Shown here: piece after piece, positions 19,083-28,605 of the stretch
How the letters are laid out: every line of letters begins with the position of its first letter
Position numbering within the stretch: the stretch's first letter is position 1
Source: Bacteroidaceae bacterium
Lineage (GTDB): Bacteria > Bacteroidota > Bacteroidia > Bacteroidales > Bacteroidaceae
DNA: 64,000 nucleotides
Direction: 5' to 3'
Assembly: GCA_017940185.1 (NCBI GenBank)
Contig: JAGAZE010000038.1
Span: forward strand, 17,483-81,482
Notes under the pieces: generated by a model
Seen by the model: only the letters and a program-made list of their open reading frames with translations
Told to the model about the DNA's origin: nothing
Databases searched by the model: none
Program-made: the position numbers and the translations under genes

Positions 19083-20222
19083 TTATTCCTCTTCTTTTTT
19101 CTCGCTCTTAGCGGGTGGTGTGTCGGTAGTGGCAGCTGCCGTTGCTGTCTCTGCTGTGTCCTTGGTGACGTAGCGTTGCCAGTAGGCCATGAGTATAGTG
19201 GTGAGCGGCAGGGCGATGATGAGTCCGATAAATCCCAGCAGTGCGCCCCACACCGACAATGAGAGCAGCAGGATGGCGGGATTGAGGCGCATGGCTTTAC
19301 CCATAATCTTTGGTGTGACAATCATGTCGATAATCACCTGCACCACGCAGAACACCAGCACTGCAGCACCAAACACCCACCAGAAGTTCTGTCCTGTGTC
19401 GGCGGCCTTGAGCAATGCCAGTATGGCGGTGGGAATCAGCGCCAGTGTGTGGAGGTAGGGCACCAGGTCCATGATGCCGATGAGGATGCCCAGACCGATA
19501 GCCATGGGGAAGTCGATGATGGTGAATCCGATGCAGAACAGGATGCCCATGGTGAGCGCCACGAGCGACTGTCCGCGGATATAGTTGTTGAGCTCGCGCT
19601 TCACGTCACCCGACAACTCGTTCCAGAAGGGACGGTTCTTCTTGGGGAATATCTTTATCCAGTTTTCGGTGAGGTATTCGTAATCCATCAGTATGAAAAA
19701 CAGATACAAGATAGTGATGGCGCTGGCCACGATGCTGATGATGATGCCTGCCGTCTGACTGATGAACGAGAAGAGATTGGGTACCACGGTGGTGCGCAGC
19801 GTCTCCATAAACTTATCGCTTTGGAAGAACTGCTCAATGTCCTGTCGGTGCTCGGCAATCCAGTTGCGCACCAAGTCGGGTATGTTTTTCAATGTCTCCG
19901 ACTGCGACACATAGTTGCTTACCACCTTTCCAAGCCGTTCAAACTGCTCTATCATGGGTGGCACGATGAGGTATACCACCAGGGCCATGACTCCGATGAC
20001 AAAGAGCAGGGTCACTACTATCGACAGCACACGCGTGGGCACATGCAACTTATACTGCACAAAGGTCACGATGGGATAGAGCAGGTAGGCCAGCAGCCAT
20101 GCTATGGCAAAGGGCAGCAGCACACTGCTCAGCTCGTTGATGAAATAGATGACGATGCCTACTACGGCAATAGCACCTATCCATCTGACGACGCGGTCGA
20201 AGGTGATGGGTTGTGATGTCAT
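19083..20222 (-). CDS. AI-2E family transporter (PerM/YhhT-type)
   Basis: A 379-residue membrane protein with about seven TM helices. The start at 20222 (TSQPITFDRVVRWIG) was chosen because the longer frame adds a low-complexity leader inconsistent with membrane topology. The central hydrophilic stretch (FERLGKVVSNYVSQSETLKN) and LVPYLHTLALIPTAI with PKIMGKAMRLNPAI fit the family. Members include autoinducer exporters and Na+/H+ antiporters; the substrate here is unknown. An acidic/Lys C-tail ends SEKKEEE. It lies 28 bp after tdk. Confidence 0.88.
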   Translation of the reverse strand: MTSQPITFDRVVRWIGAIAVVGIVIYFINELSSVLLPFAIAWLLAYLLYPIVTFVQYKLHVPTRVLSIVVTLLFVIGVMALVVYLIVPPMIEQFERLGKVVSNYVSQSETLKNIPDLVRNWIAEHRQDIEQFFQSDKFMETLRTTVVPNLFSFISQTAGIIISIVASAITILYLFFILMDYEYLTENWIKIFPKKNRPFWNELSGDVKRELNNYIRGQSLVALTMGILFCIGFTIIDFPMAIGLGILIGIMDLVPYLHTLALIPTAILALLKAADTGQNFWWVFGAAVLVFCVVQVIIDMIVTPKIMGKAMRLNPAILLLSLSVWGALLGFIGLIIALPLTTILMAYWQRYVTKDTAETATAAATTDTPPAKSEKKEEE

Positions 20223-20250
20223 GGGTAAAAGGGTGGGGGGATATCGGTAT

Positions 20251-20853
20251 CTACTTGTTGTCGTCGTTCTTGTTTTCGTTATTGTCGGCGATGGCTTTTT
20301 GGTAGCACTCGCGGCACAACGGTTCATACTCGTTGACCTCTCCGAGCAGCACGCGCCGGTCGTTGTCCACCAGTCGGTGACTCACATAGGCCAAGGCTCC
20401 GCAGTGCACACAGATGGCGTGCACCTTGGTCACATCGTCGGCAATGGCGCACAGTGCCGGCATAGGACCGAAGGGGCGACCTTGGAAGTCCATGTCGAGC
20501 CCTGCGATGATGACGCGAATGCCACGGTTGGCCAGCTCGTTGCATACTGCCGGCAGTTGGTCGTCGAGAAATTGCGCCTCGTCGATGCCCACCACGTCGA
20601 TGTCTGAAGACAAGAGCAGGATGGCTGCCGACGAGTCGACAGGCGTGGAGGGAATGTGCTGTTGGTCGTGGCTCACCACATCCTCCTCGCTATAGCGCGT
20701 ATCGATGGATGGCTTGAATATCTCCACACGCTGTTTGGCAAACTTGGCGCGCTTCATGCGCCGAATCAATTCTTCTGTCTTGCCCGAAAACATCGAGCCG
20801 CACACCACCTCAATGCGCCCTGGGCGGCGTGCCTCACCGAAAATGTTGTTCAT
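20251..20853 (-). CDS. tdk: Thymidine kinase (type II)
   Basis: A 200-residue enzyme phosphorylating thymidine for the salvage pathway. P-loop [10 protein letters not shown] (residues 19-28), Walker [10 protein letters not shown], lasso region and zinc-binding CVHCG and CREC pairs are visible. The start at 20853 is favoured: the usual family N-terminus follows and a -7 box ends 7 nt upstream, implying a leaderless mRNA. Divergent from rsmI. Confidence 0.95.
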   Translation of the reverse strand: MNNIFGEARRPGRIEVVCGSMFSGKTEELIRRMKRAKFAKQRVEIFKPSIDTRYSEEDVVSHDQQHIPSTPVDSSAAILLLSSDIDVVGIDEAQFLDDQLPAVCNELANRGIRVIIAGLDMDFQGRPFGPMPALCAIADDVTKVHAICVHCGALAYVSHRLVDNDRRVLLGEVNEYEPLCRECYQKAIADNNENKNDDNK

Positions 20854-20860
20854 ATCGCCA

Positions 20861-20891
20861 CAAAAGTAAGCAATCTGCCCGACCATTGCAA
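20861..20891 (-). promoter_or_regulatory. tdk promoter, apparently leaderless
   Basis: The minus strand reads TTG, 20 bp, TACTTTTG (box at 20861-20868), then 7 nt to the tdk ATG. With transcription normally starting 4-7 nt after this box, the mRNA would begin at or within a base or two of the start codon. Confidence 0.65.
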
Positions 20892-20921
20892 GCGCGAAAG
20901 TGAAAATTCTTTTCTTAAAAG

Positions 20922-20952
20922 TTGTGTTCACGGATTGCATTGTTTAATTTTG
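20922..20952 (+). promoter_or_regulatory. rsmI promoter, apparently leaderless
   Basis: TTG, 20 bp, TAATTTTG (20945-20952), then six bases to the rsmI ATG at 20959. Mirrors the arrangement of the divergent tdk promoter. Confidence 0.65.
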
Positions 20953-20958
20953 CACGCA

Positions 20959-21675
20959 ATGGGAACACTATACATAGTACCCACGCCTATAGGCAACATG
21001 GAGGACATCACCCTCCGTGCGCTCCGGGTGTTGCGTGAGGCCGACCTCATCTTGGCAGAAGACACGCGCACCTCGGCACACCTCTTGCGTCATTACGACA
21101 TTCACCGTCCCCTGCTCTCCCATCATAAATACAATGAGCACGGCACCTCGCAGACTGTGGTGGAGCGACTGCAGGGCGGACAGAATGTGGCACTCGTCAG
21201 CGATGCCGGCACTCCCGGTGTGAGCGACCCAGGCTTCTTTCTCGTGCGCGAAGCACTCGGAGGGGGCGTCCATGTGGAGTGCTTGCCTGGTGCCACAGCC
21301 TTTGTACCTGCTTTGGTGGCATCGGGATTGCCCTGCGACCGCTTTGTCTTCGAAGGATTCCTGCCGCAGAAGAAGGGGCGTCAGAGTCGGCTACAGGCAC
21401 TCGCCGAGGAGACGCGCACTATCGTGTGCTACGAGTCGCCCCACCGGCTGCTCAAACTCTTGCAGCAGGCAGCCGACATCATGGGCGAAGAGCGGAAGGC
21501 ATGCGTAGCAAGAGAACTCACCAAGATTCATGAGACTTACGTGAGGGGCACATTGCGAGAACTCGCCACCCATTTTGCCGACAACCCGCCGAGAGGAGAG
21601 ATAGTGGTGGTGATAGAGGGCAAGGGAAAACGCGACAAAGCCGCTGCCGGTCAAGACAACGACAGCAACGATTGA
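20959..21675 (+). CDS. rsmI: 16S rRNA (cytidine(1402)-2'-O)-methyltransferase
   Basis: A 238-residue tetrapyrrole-methylase-fold enzyme that 2'-O-methylates C1402 of 16S rRNA. It starts GTLYIVPTPIGNMEDIT, the signature of the family. SDAGTPGVSDPG near residue 77, LPGATAFVPAL and the C-terminal KIHETYVRGT confirm it. The start at 20959 is fixed by this motif and by the -7 box just upstream. Length and motifs are normal. Confidence 0.96.
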   Translation: MGTLYIVPTPIGNMEDITLRALRVLREADLILAEDTRTSAHLLRHYDIHRPLLSHHKYNEHGTSQTVVERLQGGQNVALVSDAGTPGVSDPGFFLVREALGGGVHVECLPGATAFVPALVASGLPCDRFVFEGFLPQKKGRQSRLQALAEETRTIVCYESPHRLLKLLQQAADIMGEERKACVARELTKIHETYVRGTLRELATHFADNPPRGEIVVVIEGKGKRDKAAAGQDNDSND

Positions 21676-21699
21676 TGGAAGGAAAGGAACCAAAGTACG

Positions 21700-22593
21700 A
21701 TGGAAAACATAAACACAAAACACACTGACACCACTTATATATATATAGGGCGCAGTCTTACCCTGTTGCTCCTTGCCGTGCTGTTGGCAGCCTGCGGTGA
21801 AGATAAGACCAAGCCTCAGCCCATCAACACCACCGCCGAAGACTCGCTGCGCAAGGTGATAGAGCAGCGCGAGAACGAGGTGAACGACATGTTTGCCACC
21901 CTCAACGAGATACAGGAGGGTTTCCGCCTCATCAGCGAGGCCGAGGGGCGTGTGGCACTTGCCGACAACAGCGAAGGCGGTGACCCCACCGAGCACATGA
22001 AGCGCGACATACGCTTCATACAGCGCCGCATGGAAGAAAACAAAAAGCTCATTGCCAAGCTACAGCAGCAGCAACGCGAGAGCTCCTTCCGCAGTGACGA
22101 ACTGAAGCGCACCATCGAAAACATACAGGCACAGCTGGTAGAGAAAGACAAAGAACTCAACCGCCTGCGCACACAGCTGGCCGAAAAAGATGTGCACATC
22201 AACGAACTCGACAACGTGATAGCCGACCTCAACACCAGTGTGGAAAATCTGACCGAGGAGAGCAAGCAGAAGACTCAGACCATTGCCCAGCAGGAGAAGC
22301 AGATGCATCAGGCATGGTATGTGTTTGGCACAAAGAAGGAACTGCGAACACAGAATATACTTACCCGCGAAGGTGTGCTGCGGCAAAACTACAATAAAGG
22401 CTATTTCACGCAAATCGACACACGCGTCGACCGCGAGATAAAGCTCTACTCAAAATACGCCAAGCTGCTCACCAACCACCCCGCAGGCAGTTACTCCTTG
22501 CAGAAAGATGCCAACGGACAGTATGTCTTCCGCGTGGTCAACGCACAGCAATTCTGGCAGACGAGTCGTTACCTCGTCATCCTCGTGAAGTGA
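21700..22593 (+). CDS. Coiled-coil lipoprotein
   Basis: A 297-residue protein with a lipobox LLLLAVLLAACGE (Cys about 32), then a long heptad-rich coiled coil from about residue 50 to 200 (for example IAKLQQQQRESSFRSDELKR and AEKDVHINELDNVIADL), and a C-terminal globular part ending FWQTSRYLVILVK. No specific name is recognised; a cell-envelope structural role is an inference from the coiled coil. The N-region before the lipid signal is unusually long and contains TYIYIG, encoded by a TTATATATATATAGGG run that also occurs at 58722. It lies 24 bp after rsmI. Confidence 0.75.
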   Translation: MENINTKHTDTTYIYIGRSLTLLLLAVLLAACGEDKTKPQPINTTAEDSLRKVIEQRENEVNDMFATLNEIQEGFRLISEAEGRVALADNSEGGDPTEHMKRDIRFIQRRMEENKKLIAKLQQQQRESSFRSDELKRTIENIQAQLVEKDKELNRLRTQLAEKDVHINELDNVIADLNTSVENLTEESKQKTQTIAQQEKQMHQAWYVFGTKKELRTQNILTREGVLRQNYNKGYFTQIDTRVDREIKLYSKYAKLLTNHPAGSYSLQKDANGQYVFRVVNAQQFWQTSRYLVILVK

Positions 22594-22660
22594 AAGTGAA
22601 TGAATCCGGAAAGGCATGCTCTCATAACCTTATACCAACAAAACTTTTTAACTTAATATT

Positions 22661-24457
22661 ATGAAACATTCGCTCATTCTCATGCCATTTCTGGCAGTCT
22701 TTATGCTGAGCACCCACGCTCAGGTGACAAGTCGGGAGAGCAACACCGTCATGCATCGGCAATACAGTGCTGCCTCGGAAACAGCCCTTGATGCACAGGT
22801 TGTCACAACGCAGGTTGCCAAAGCACCTGCTGCGACACCATGGTATACCTTTGCCAACAGCCACTTCTATCGCCGACCCTTAGGCTCCTTTTACCGTAGC
22901 AAAATAAACTACAGCACCTTCCTCGGCACGGTGATTATGATGCCGCCCTTCGTCGGTGGTACGCTCACCAATATGGCTCCCGATAAGACCGACACCAAAT
23001 GGGTGAGCCACGACACGGGTGCCAACGATGGCCGCGATGTCACAATTGTAGACGATGAGGGCAAGCGCATCTTCGGCACCTATGCCAAACCCGATGGCGA
23101 CCTCCACCTCTACGTGGGGCGCTCCGACGGCGGCGCGGCCTTCTTCGTGCCAGCCCTGAAGCAGAAAAGCACCAACGAGCTCTTTCATATAGGCTATGGT
23201 GCCAACTACACCATGGTGATGGGTGTCGACAGCTTCAGTCTCATGTCGCTCATGGACACCGGCGACAGTTACACAGGCTTCACCGACGTGGTGTGGATGG
23301 GACTGTATGGCAAGGAAGGCGAGCGCACAGCCTCGCGCGGAGGCGGTGCACGCTATCCCTGCAAGAGCCACTCGCTGCATCAGTACTATCCGCGTCCCCT
23401 CCATCCGCTGTGCATAGAGAAGATAGTATTCCAGTTTGTCACCGAGCATGCTGAAGAAGAAGCCGACCTGCAGCCCTTCTCTGGCACCGGTTACCTCGAT
23501 GTCTACGTTGTAGGTGCCACTTCCGCCGACACGTTGGCACACATGATAATGGGCAACGAACATGTGACTGAACGCTACTACAATGCAGGCACACAGCAGT
23601 TTCTCGGCAGGATAGAAGCATTCAACATGGAGGAAGACATGTACTTCAATCAGTATGTCAAGCCCTTCGTGGTCGACGAAGACTTCTACGTGGTGGTATC
23701 AGGTTTTGAGAAGGATGACGTACACATGGGTATCATGCAGTCGAGCCTGAAAAACATGCCCTGGGACCAGTACAAATACTTCAGCGACGGCGTGAGTCCC
23801 ACCTATCAGCACTACTATTTCCCTGAGACCGGCGATGTCTATCCGCCCGACGATATCTACAACATCAACAACGGCTACACCCAGAGCCGCGCTTATGGTG
23901 CCACTGAAGAAGACCGGCAGTACAACATGTTCCACTTCATCTCAGGATTCTTCGATGTGGTGACGCTCCACGACAGTCAATGCGACACCCTCACCGCCTC
24001 CGCCTCCGGACAGATGGTCTACGTGGGCAATGTCGACGGTAAGCACATCACGCTTGTCGGACCGCAGTGGAAGTCGTCGTGCCCCTATCAGTACGAAGGC
24101 AGCCGCGTGCCCAACTACACCTTTGAGGGCTTGCCCGACTGGGTCACCATCGAGAGCAACTACGACAACTTCTGGAACGGCGACAATCAGTGGGTGAATA
24201 TTACCTTGCTGCGTGCCACAACGATGCCTGCAGACATCAGCGGGCGCATGGCCACGATCTACATCACGAGTGAGTTTGGCGCGCGTTCCGAGCCCATCGT
24301 GCTCATACAGGGCGACGTGACGGGTATCGTGGAAGCCACCACCGAGACCAACACAGGCAGTGCCAACAAAGCACTCTACAATCTCGCCGGCCAACGTGTA
24401 GGCAACGACTACAAGGGTGTAGTCATCTGCAACGGAAAGAAGTATGTCAAGCAATAA
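22661..24457 (+). CDS. Exported surface protein, tandem paralogue 1 of 6 (BACON-like module, T9SS-type tail)
   Basis: A 598-residue protein with a signal peptide (LILMPFLAVFMLSTHAQ). Family landmarks in order: FYRRPLGSFYRSKINYST near residue 70, HQYYPRPLHPLCIEKIVF near 245, a long beta-rich centre, FFDVVTLHDSQ, NYTFEGLPDWVTIES near 485, a BACON-like strand pair (GRMATIYITSEFGARSEP), GDVTGIVE, and the tail YNLAGQRV / GVVICNGKKYVKQ. The tail suggests T9SS export to the cell surface. It is the most divergent member with paralogue 6. No strong promoter is visible in the 67-bp gap, so it may be cotranscribed with the lipoprotein. Function unknown. Confidence 0.75.
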   Translation: MKHSLILMPFLAVFMLSTHAQVTSRESNTVMHRQYSAASETALDAQVVTTQVAKAPAATPWYTFANSHFYRRPLGSFYRSKINYSTFLGTVIMMPPFVGGTLTNMAPDKTDTKWVSHDTGANDGRDVTIVDDEGKRIFGTYAKPDGDLHLYVGRSDGGAAFFVPALKQKSTNELFHIGYGANYTMVMGVDSFSLMSLMDTGDSYTGFTDVVWMGLYGKEGERTASRGGGARYPCKSHSLHQYYPRPLHPLCIEKIVFQFVTEHAEEEADLQPFSGTGYLDVYVVGATSADTLAHMIMGNEHVTERYYNAGTQQFLGRIEAFNMEEDMYFNQYVKPFVVDEDFYVVVSGFEKDDVHMGIMQSSLKNMPWDQYKYFSDGVSPTYQHYYFPETGDVYPPDDIYNINNGYTQSRAYGATEEDRQYNMFHFISGFFDVVTLHDSQCDTLTASASGQMVYVGNVDGKHITLVGPQWKSSCPYQYEGSRVPNYTFEGLPDWVTIESNYDNFWNGDNQWVNITLLRATTMPADISGRMATIYITSEFGARSEPIVLIQGDVTGIVEATTETNTGSANKALYNLAGQRVGNDYKGVVICNGKKYVKQ

Positions 24458-24474
24458 TCCGGCAGTACACTGAT

Positions 24475-24516
24475 ATTCCGGCGGCCGGCATCATGGCTGA
24501 CTGCCGGAATAATTTT
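24475..24516 (+). terminator. Terminator after paralogue 1
   Basis: Stem ATTCCGGC (24475-24482) with GCCGGAAT (24503-24510), followed by AATTTTT. An alternative longer pairing with CCGGCAGT upstream is possible. Confidence 0.75.
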
Positions 24517-24589
24517 TCGCAAACAATTCAAAAGAGCATGCTGTAAAGAAAAAAGCGTGCAGACAGGGCGAAGAAAACCTCAAAAAAAC

Positions 24590-24620
24590 TTGTGCGTTTC
24601 CAACCAAAGATATACTTTTG
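24590..24620 (+). promoter_or_regulatory. Promoter of paralogue 2
   Basis: TTG (24590-24592), 20-bp spacer, TACTTTTG (24613-24620). Leaves an untranslated leader of about 85-90 nt before the ATG at 24714. Confidence 0.7.
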
Positions 24621-24713
24621 CGGGAGAAAATCCTAGAAGTTCCCGACAGCATGACAAAATATTGACGTTTACTATAGAAAATCACTCTTTTATTCATTAA
24701 TCAATCAATTATT

Positions 24714-26411
24714 ATGAAAAAATCTCTACTTCTCATGACAGCTATTGTTGCTGGCGCAACGATGGCTACTGCTCAGGTGAAGGTCAACATGCCCGCCGTA
24801 CAGAGCAGTCAGAACATGGACGTAGCCCTGAAGGCTGCCCCCGCCGTCAAGGCAGTGAGCACCGACGAAGTGGCCGACGCTCCTATGTACAACCAAAGCA
24901 ATGGTAACTACTACCATCGCGAATGGGGTACCTACTACGTAAACGTGACCTACACTGACCAAGAGAAGAATCAGCACTCAGGTCTGTGGCTCGTTACCGC
25001 CCCGTTCACCCAGTTGAAGTTCCACAACATGGCTGCCGACAAGACCAAGACTGCCTGGATGTGCTGGAATCGCTCGGCAGGCCGCATGGTCGATTTCACT
25101 CCCGATGAGAACGGCGACTATGTGCTCACTCCCTCCAAGGGGCTGAACGCCAGCGCCTACTACATGCCTATCACACGCATTGCCGACGACGCCAGCAGCG
25201 ACACATTCTATCTGGGCCGTCTGATTGGCAATCCCGACTATTGCTACGTACAGGCTTACGACTCCATCGGCGGCCAGAACTATTCGCTCACCGACAACAA
25301 TGTTGCCTATGGCTACTTCTCCAACTTCGGTGCTAATGTTAAAGGTAGCTTCTTTGGCTCCAACGCAGGCGAATCCTCCATCGGCAACTGCACGAAGGTG
25401 TATCAGTACTATCCGAAACCCATCGCTCCCATGGTAGTGGAGAGAATACAGTTTGGTGGCTGGACCTTCAACCGTGCCAACGAGGAAGGCACCCTCAAGC
25501 CCTTCTCCGATGACGGCTACCTGACCGTGAAGCTTGTTCGCGGACAAGACCCCAACGGCACCGATATCATCGCTGAGATGAAGGTGAACAACGACAACCT
25601 CACCGCCAACTCTGGCGAGTGGAATGCTACCGTGGAAGGTTGCTACAATACCATTGAAGCCTATCAGACTGAGGAAGATGCCTTCGGCAACCTCAACCTC
25701 AAGCCCATCGTTATCGACGATGAGTTCACACTCGTTATCGACGGCTTCGATCCCGAAAAGGCCGACATAGGTATCGGCTGCACCGAACAGACGAATCTCT
25801 ATTGGGAGGGTGCTCGCGCAGCCACCGACCCCATCCGTCCCACCTATGCTGTATATAGCAGCAACCCCAACTCCCCTTATCGTATTCAGTCCTGCAATGC
25901 CCGTTTCTACTTCGTGGGTATGTTCGACGTTGTCAACATCGTGAGCGGTGAGGAAGTAACTGCTCCTGTAGCCGGTGGTCGTTGCACCTTCGTAAGCGAT
26001 GGTTCCACCTATGTAGGTCCTCAGTTCCAGTCCACACGTGAGTGGCTCCCTGAGGGAAGCCGCGTAGCCAACTACCAAGTTGAGGGTCTGCCCGACTGGC
26101 TGACCGTTTCGCAGTGCATCGCTTCCAACTACAATGCCGATGCCGGTTGGGTCAACATCCTCGACCTCAACGCAGAAGCACTGCCCTCAAGCGAAACAGG
26201 CCGTATGGCTCAGTTCACCATCACCAGCGAGTATGGTGCAAAGTCGCAGGTTGTCACTGTTATCCAAGGCGATGTCACCGGCATCACCACCATCGACAAC
26301 AAGGCTGAGAACACCGGCAACGGTGCTGTCTACAACCTCGCCGGCCAGCGCGTCAACGACAGCTACACTGGCGTAGTGATTGAGAATGGCAAGAAAGTCA
26401 TCAAGAAGTAA
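24714..26411 (+). CDS. Exported surface protein, tandem paralogue 2 of 6
   Basis: A 565-residue protein with a signal peptide (LLLMTAIVAGATMATAQ). Landmarks: NYYHREWGTYYVNVTY near 62, TAPFTQLKFHNMAADKTKT near 94, YQYYPKPIAPMVVERIQF near 232, GTDIIAEMKVNN, IVIDDEFTLVIDGFDPEKAD near 340, FVGMFDVVNIVSGEEVTAP near 400, a BACON-like module (GLPDWLTVSQ, GRMAQFTITSEYGAKSQ, IQGDVTGI) and a sorting-type tail YNLAGQRV / GVVIENGKKVIKK. Closest in plan to paralogue 5. The final 3' segment is almost identical in DNA to paralogue 3, suggesting gene conversion. It has its own promoter and terminator. Confidence 0.78.
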   Translation: MKKSLLLMTAIVAGATMATAQVKVNMPAVQSSQNMDVALKAAPAVKAVSTDEVADAPMYNQSNGNYYHREWGTYYVNVTYTDQEKNQHSGLWLVTAPFTQLKFHNMAADKTKTAWMCWNRSAGRMVDFTPDENGDYVLTPSKGLNASAYYMPITRIADDASSDTFYLGRLIGNPDYCYVQAYDSIGGQNYSLTDNNVAYGYFSNFGANVKGSFFGSNAGESSIGNCTKVYQYYPKPIAPMVVERIQFGGWTFNRANEEGTLKPFSDDGYLTVKLVRGQDPNGTDIIAEMKVNNDNLTANSGEWNATVEGCYNTIEAYQTEEDAFGNLNLKPIVIDDEFTLVIDGFDPEKADIGIGCTEQTNLYWEGARAATDPIRPTYAVYSSNPNSPYRIQSCNARFYFVGMFDVVNIVSGEEVTAPVAGGRCTFVSDGSTYVGPQFQSTREWLPEGSRVANYQVEGLPDWLTVSQCIASNYNADAGWVNILDLNAEALPSSETGRMAQFTITSEYGAKSQVVTVIQGDVTGITTIDNKAENTGNGAVYNLAGQRVNDSYTGVVIENGKKVIKK

Positions 26412-26444
26412 TACGCGCTGAAGCGCTTTTACATCGCGACACAG

Positions 26445-26478
26445 TAGTGCGGAGTCCTCAAACTCCGCACTATTTTTG
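26445..26478 (+). terminator. Terminator after paralogue 2
   Basis: Perfect 11-bp stem TAGTGCGGAGT (26445-26455) with ACTCCGCACTA (26462-26472), followed by TTTTT. A related hairpin (AGTGCGGAG core) follows paralogue 3. Confidence 0.92.
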
Positions 26479-26555
26479 TTGTGTACCGGGGGGACGCCCT
26501 GTGGTGCTCCCCTTGGATGAACAGACAGTGCTAAGTGATTTTTTCTTGTGAAACA

Positions 26556-26587
26556 TTTGTTAGTTGCGAAAACATTTCTTATATTTG
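26556..26587 (+). promoter_or_regulatory. Promoter of paralogue 3
   Basis: TTTG (26556-26559), 20-bp spacer, TATATTTG (26580-26587). Leader of about 130 nt to the ATG at 26724. Confidence 0.75.
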
Positions 26588-26723
26588 CAACATTCACAGC
26601 GGGTAACATCAACTTTCAGTCACGTTGTATCTTGTGCTCGCACACCATATTCCGACACTTTTAACCACGGACACTTCCATTATCAGACACACCAAATTAT
26701 TATTTAACCAAAACCACTGTTTT

Positions 26724-28430
26724 ATGAAGAAATCACTACTTCTTTTGGCCATGGTAGCCACCGCCACCGTTGCCACCGCTCAGGTGCAGAAGAGCACACA
26801 GGAGCAAGCGCTCTCTCAGATGGCTCTCCACACACCGCAGCTCAACATGGTTGCTCCCGAAGCAACATGCACCGACGACATCACCTTCAAGGCCTCAGGT
26901 CCCAAGAAGAGCGTGGCCGACAAGGTGTTCTTCACCCGTCCTTGGGGAACCTACTATCGCAGTAACCTCTCTTGGACCGATTGGACAGGTACTGTTCTGA
27001 AAGTGCCTGGCGCTACCGACATCGTGCTCACCAACCGCTCCGCAGACAAGAGTGCCTCAACATGGGTTGCCAGCAAGCTGAGCACCAACGCCTACTCCAA
27101 CGTTGACGAAAACGGCAATGCCGTAGTGCGTCTCGCCCGTTCCAACGGTTATGTGTACTACCTGCCCGCCATGATGGCTGGCGATACCATGTCCTTCAGC
27201 CTTGGTCTGGATGTCGACCGCATGTACTACGAGCCCACCGACAGCCTCTCGCTCATGACACTGCAAGATACACGCTATGTCTACACAGGCTTCTCCAACA
27301 CCGGCTACTTCGGACTGAAGGGTAAGGACGACCCCTGGAACCTCACTGTTAACGGTGTCACACGTCCTGCCACCGTGGCTCGTCTCGTTCAGCCGTATCC
27401 CCAACCCCTGCGCCCCTACTGCCTCTACAATCTGCAGTTCAATGCCGAGGGTATGCCTTGCACTGCTGAGGAGATGACCCCCATCTTCAAAGGCGATGCA
27501 CACCTCGACATCTACTTCATCGGCACACAAGACAAAGACACTCTCGGACACATGACTGCCGGAGCCGCCGACACCATTGGCTATACCTACAACGTGGGCG
27601 TAGAGCGTGCTACCTCCACAGTGGTCGCTGCCCAGTATGAGGAAGACGCTTTCGGTAACCTGGTGGTGAAACCTATCATCCTCGACAAGCCCTTCACCCT
27701 CGTCATCGATGGTTTCGACCGTGAAGGTGTGGAGTGCGGTATCTATATGACCGCTCAGACCAACGTGCGCTGGGAGCGCCACGACGTTGTGGCCGACGCT
27801 ATCCGTCCCACTGTGGTACAGCCTAAGTTCATCGATACTGAAGGTGGCTATCGCTATCCGCTCGACAATATCTCCAGCGGCTACTGGCAGTATAGTGCCA
27901 CAGGCAACAGCTATTCAATGGTTACCTATCTGAATGGTTTCTGGGATGTTGTCGACGTAATTGCCGGCGACCAGCTCACTGCTCCCGTAGCAGGCGGACG
28001 CTGCACCTTCGTAAGCGATGGCTCCACCTTTGTAGGCCCGCAGTACCAGTCCACCCGTCCTTACATTGAGGAAGGCAGCCGCGTGCCCAACTACCAAGTA
28101 GAGGGCCTGCCCAGCTGGCTCAGCATCACACAGAACATCGATGCCAACTACAACGCCGACGCCGGATGGGTCAACATCCTCGACCTCAATGCCGAGGCTC
28201 TGCCCAATGGTGTTTCCGGTCGTGTGGCTCAGTTCACTATCACCAGCGAGTTTGGTGCCAAGTCGAATGTTGTCACTGTCGTTCAGGGTGATGCTACCGG
28301 CATCACCACCATCGACAACAAGACTGGGAATACAGGCAACGGTGCCATCTACAACCTTGCAGGCCAGCGCGTCAACGACAGCTACAACGGCGTAGTGATC
28401 GAGAATGGCAAGAAAGTCATCAAGAAGTAA
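26724..28430 (+). CDS. Exported surface protein, tandem paralogue 3 of 6
   Basis: A 568-residue protein; the start at 26724 begins a clear signal peptide (LLLLAMVATATVATAQ). Landmarks: FFTRPWGTYYRSNLSWTDW near 75, VPGATDIVLTNRSADKSAS, LVQPYPQPLRPYCLYNLQF near 230, HLDIYFIGTQDKDTLGHM, PIILDKPFTLVIDGFDREG near 325, FWDVVDVIAGDQLTAPVAGG, a BACON-like module (GLPSWLSITQ, GRVAQFTITSEFGAKSN) and the tail YNLAGQRV / GVVIENGKKVIKK. Strongly similar to paralogue 4 throughout, and to paralogue 2 in its last 120 codons. Likely surface-exposed; carbohydrate binding is only suggested by the BACON-like fold. Confidence 0.78.
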   Translation: MKKSLLLLAMVATATVATAQVQKSTQEQALSQMALHTPQLNMVAPEATCTDDITFKASGPKKSVADKVFFTRPWGTYYRSNLSWTDWTGTVLKVPGATDIVLTNRSADKSASTWVASKLSTNAYSNVDENGNAVVRLARSNGYVYYLPAMMAGDTMSFSLGLDVDRMYYEPTDSLSLMTLQDTRYVYTGFSNTGYFGLKGKDDPWNLTVNGVTRPATVARLVQPYPQPLRPYCLYNLQFNAEGMPCTAEEMTPIFKGDAHLDIYFIGTQDKDTLGHMTAGAADTIGYTYNVGVERATSTVVAAQYEEDAFGNLVVKPIILDKPFTLVIDGFDREGVECGIYMTAQTNVRWERHDVVADAIRPTVVQPKFIDTEGGYRYPLDNISSGYWQYSATGNSYSMVTYLNGFWDVVDVIAGDQLTAPVAGGRCTFVSDGSTFVGPQYQSTRPYIEEGSRVPNYQVEGLPSWLSITQNIDANYNADAGWVNILDLNAEALPNGVSGRVAQFTITSEFGAKSNVVTVVQGDATGITTIDNKTGNTGNGAIYNLAGQRVNDSYNGVVIENGKKVIKK

Positions 28431-28466
28431 GCATGCGCGCTGAAGCGTTTTCACATTGCTACATTG

Positions 28467-28500
28467 AAGTGCGGAGCCGTCAAGCTCCGCACTTTTCCTT
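28467..28500 (+). terminator. Terminator after paralogue 3
   Basis: 11-bp stem AAGTGCGGAGC (28467-28477) with GCTCCGCACTT (28484-28494), then TTTCCTT. Confidence 0.9.
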
Positions 28501-28605
28501 TATACAAACTCCTGCTCAGCAGTCGCTGAGTCAGCGGCAGTATCCTGCAACACTTTTCCGATATCATGCAGAAGGGACACATAAGATGGGAAAAAGCGAC
28601 GGAAT

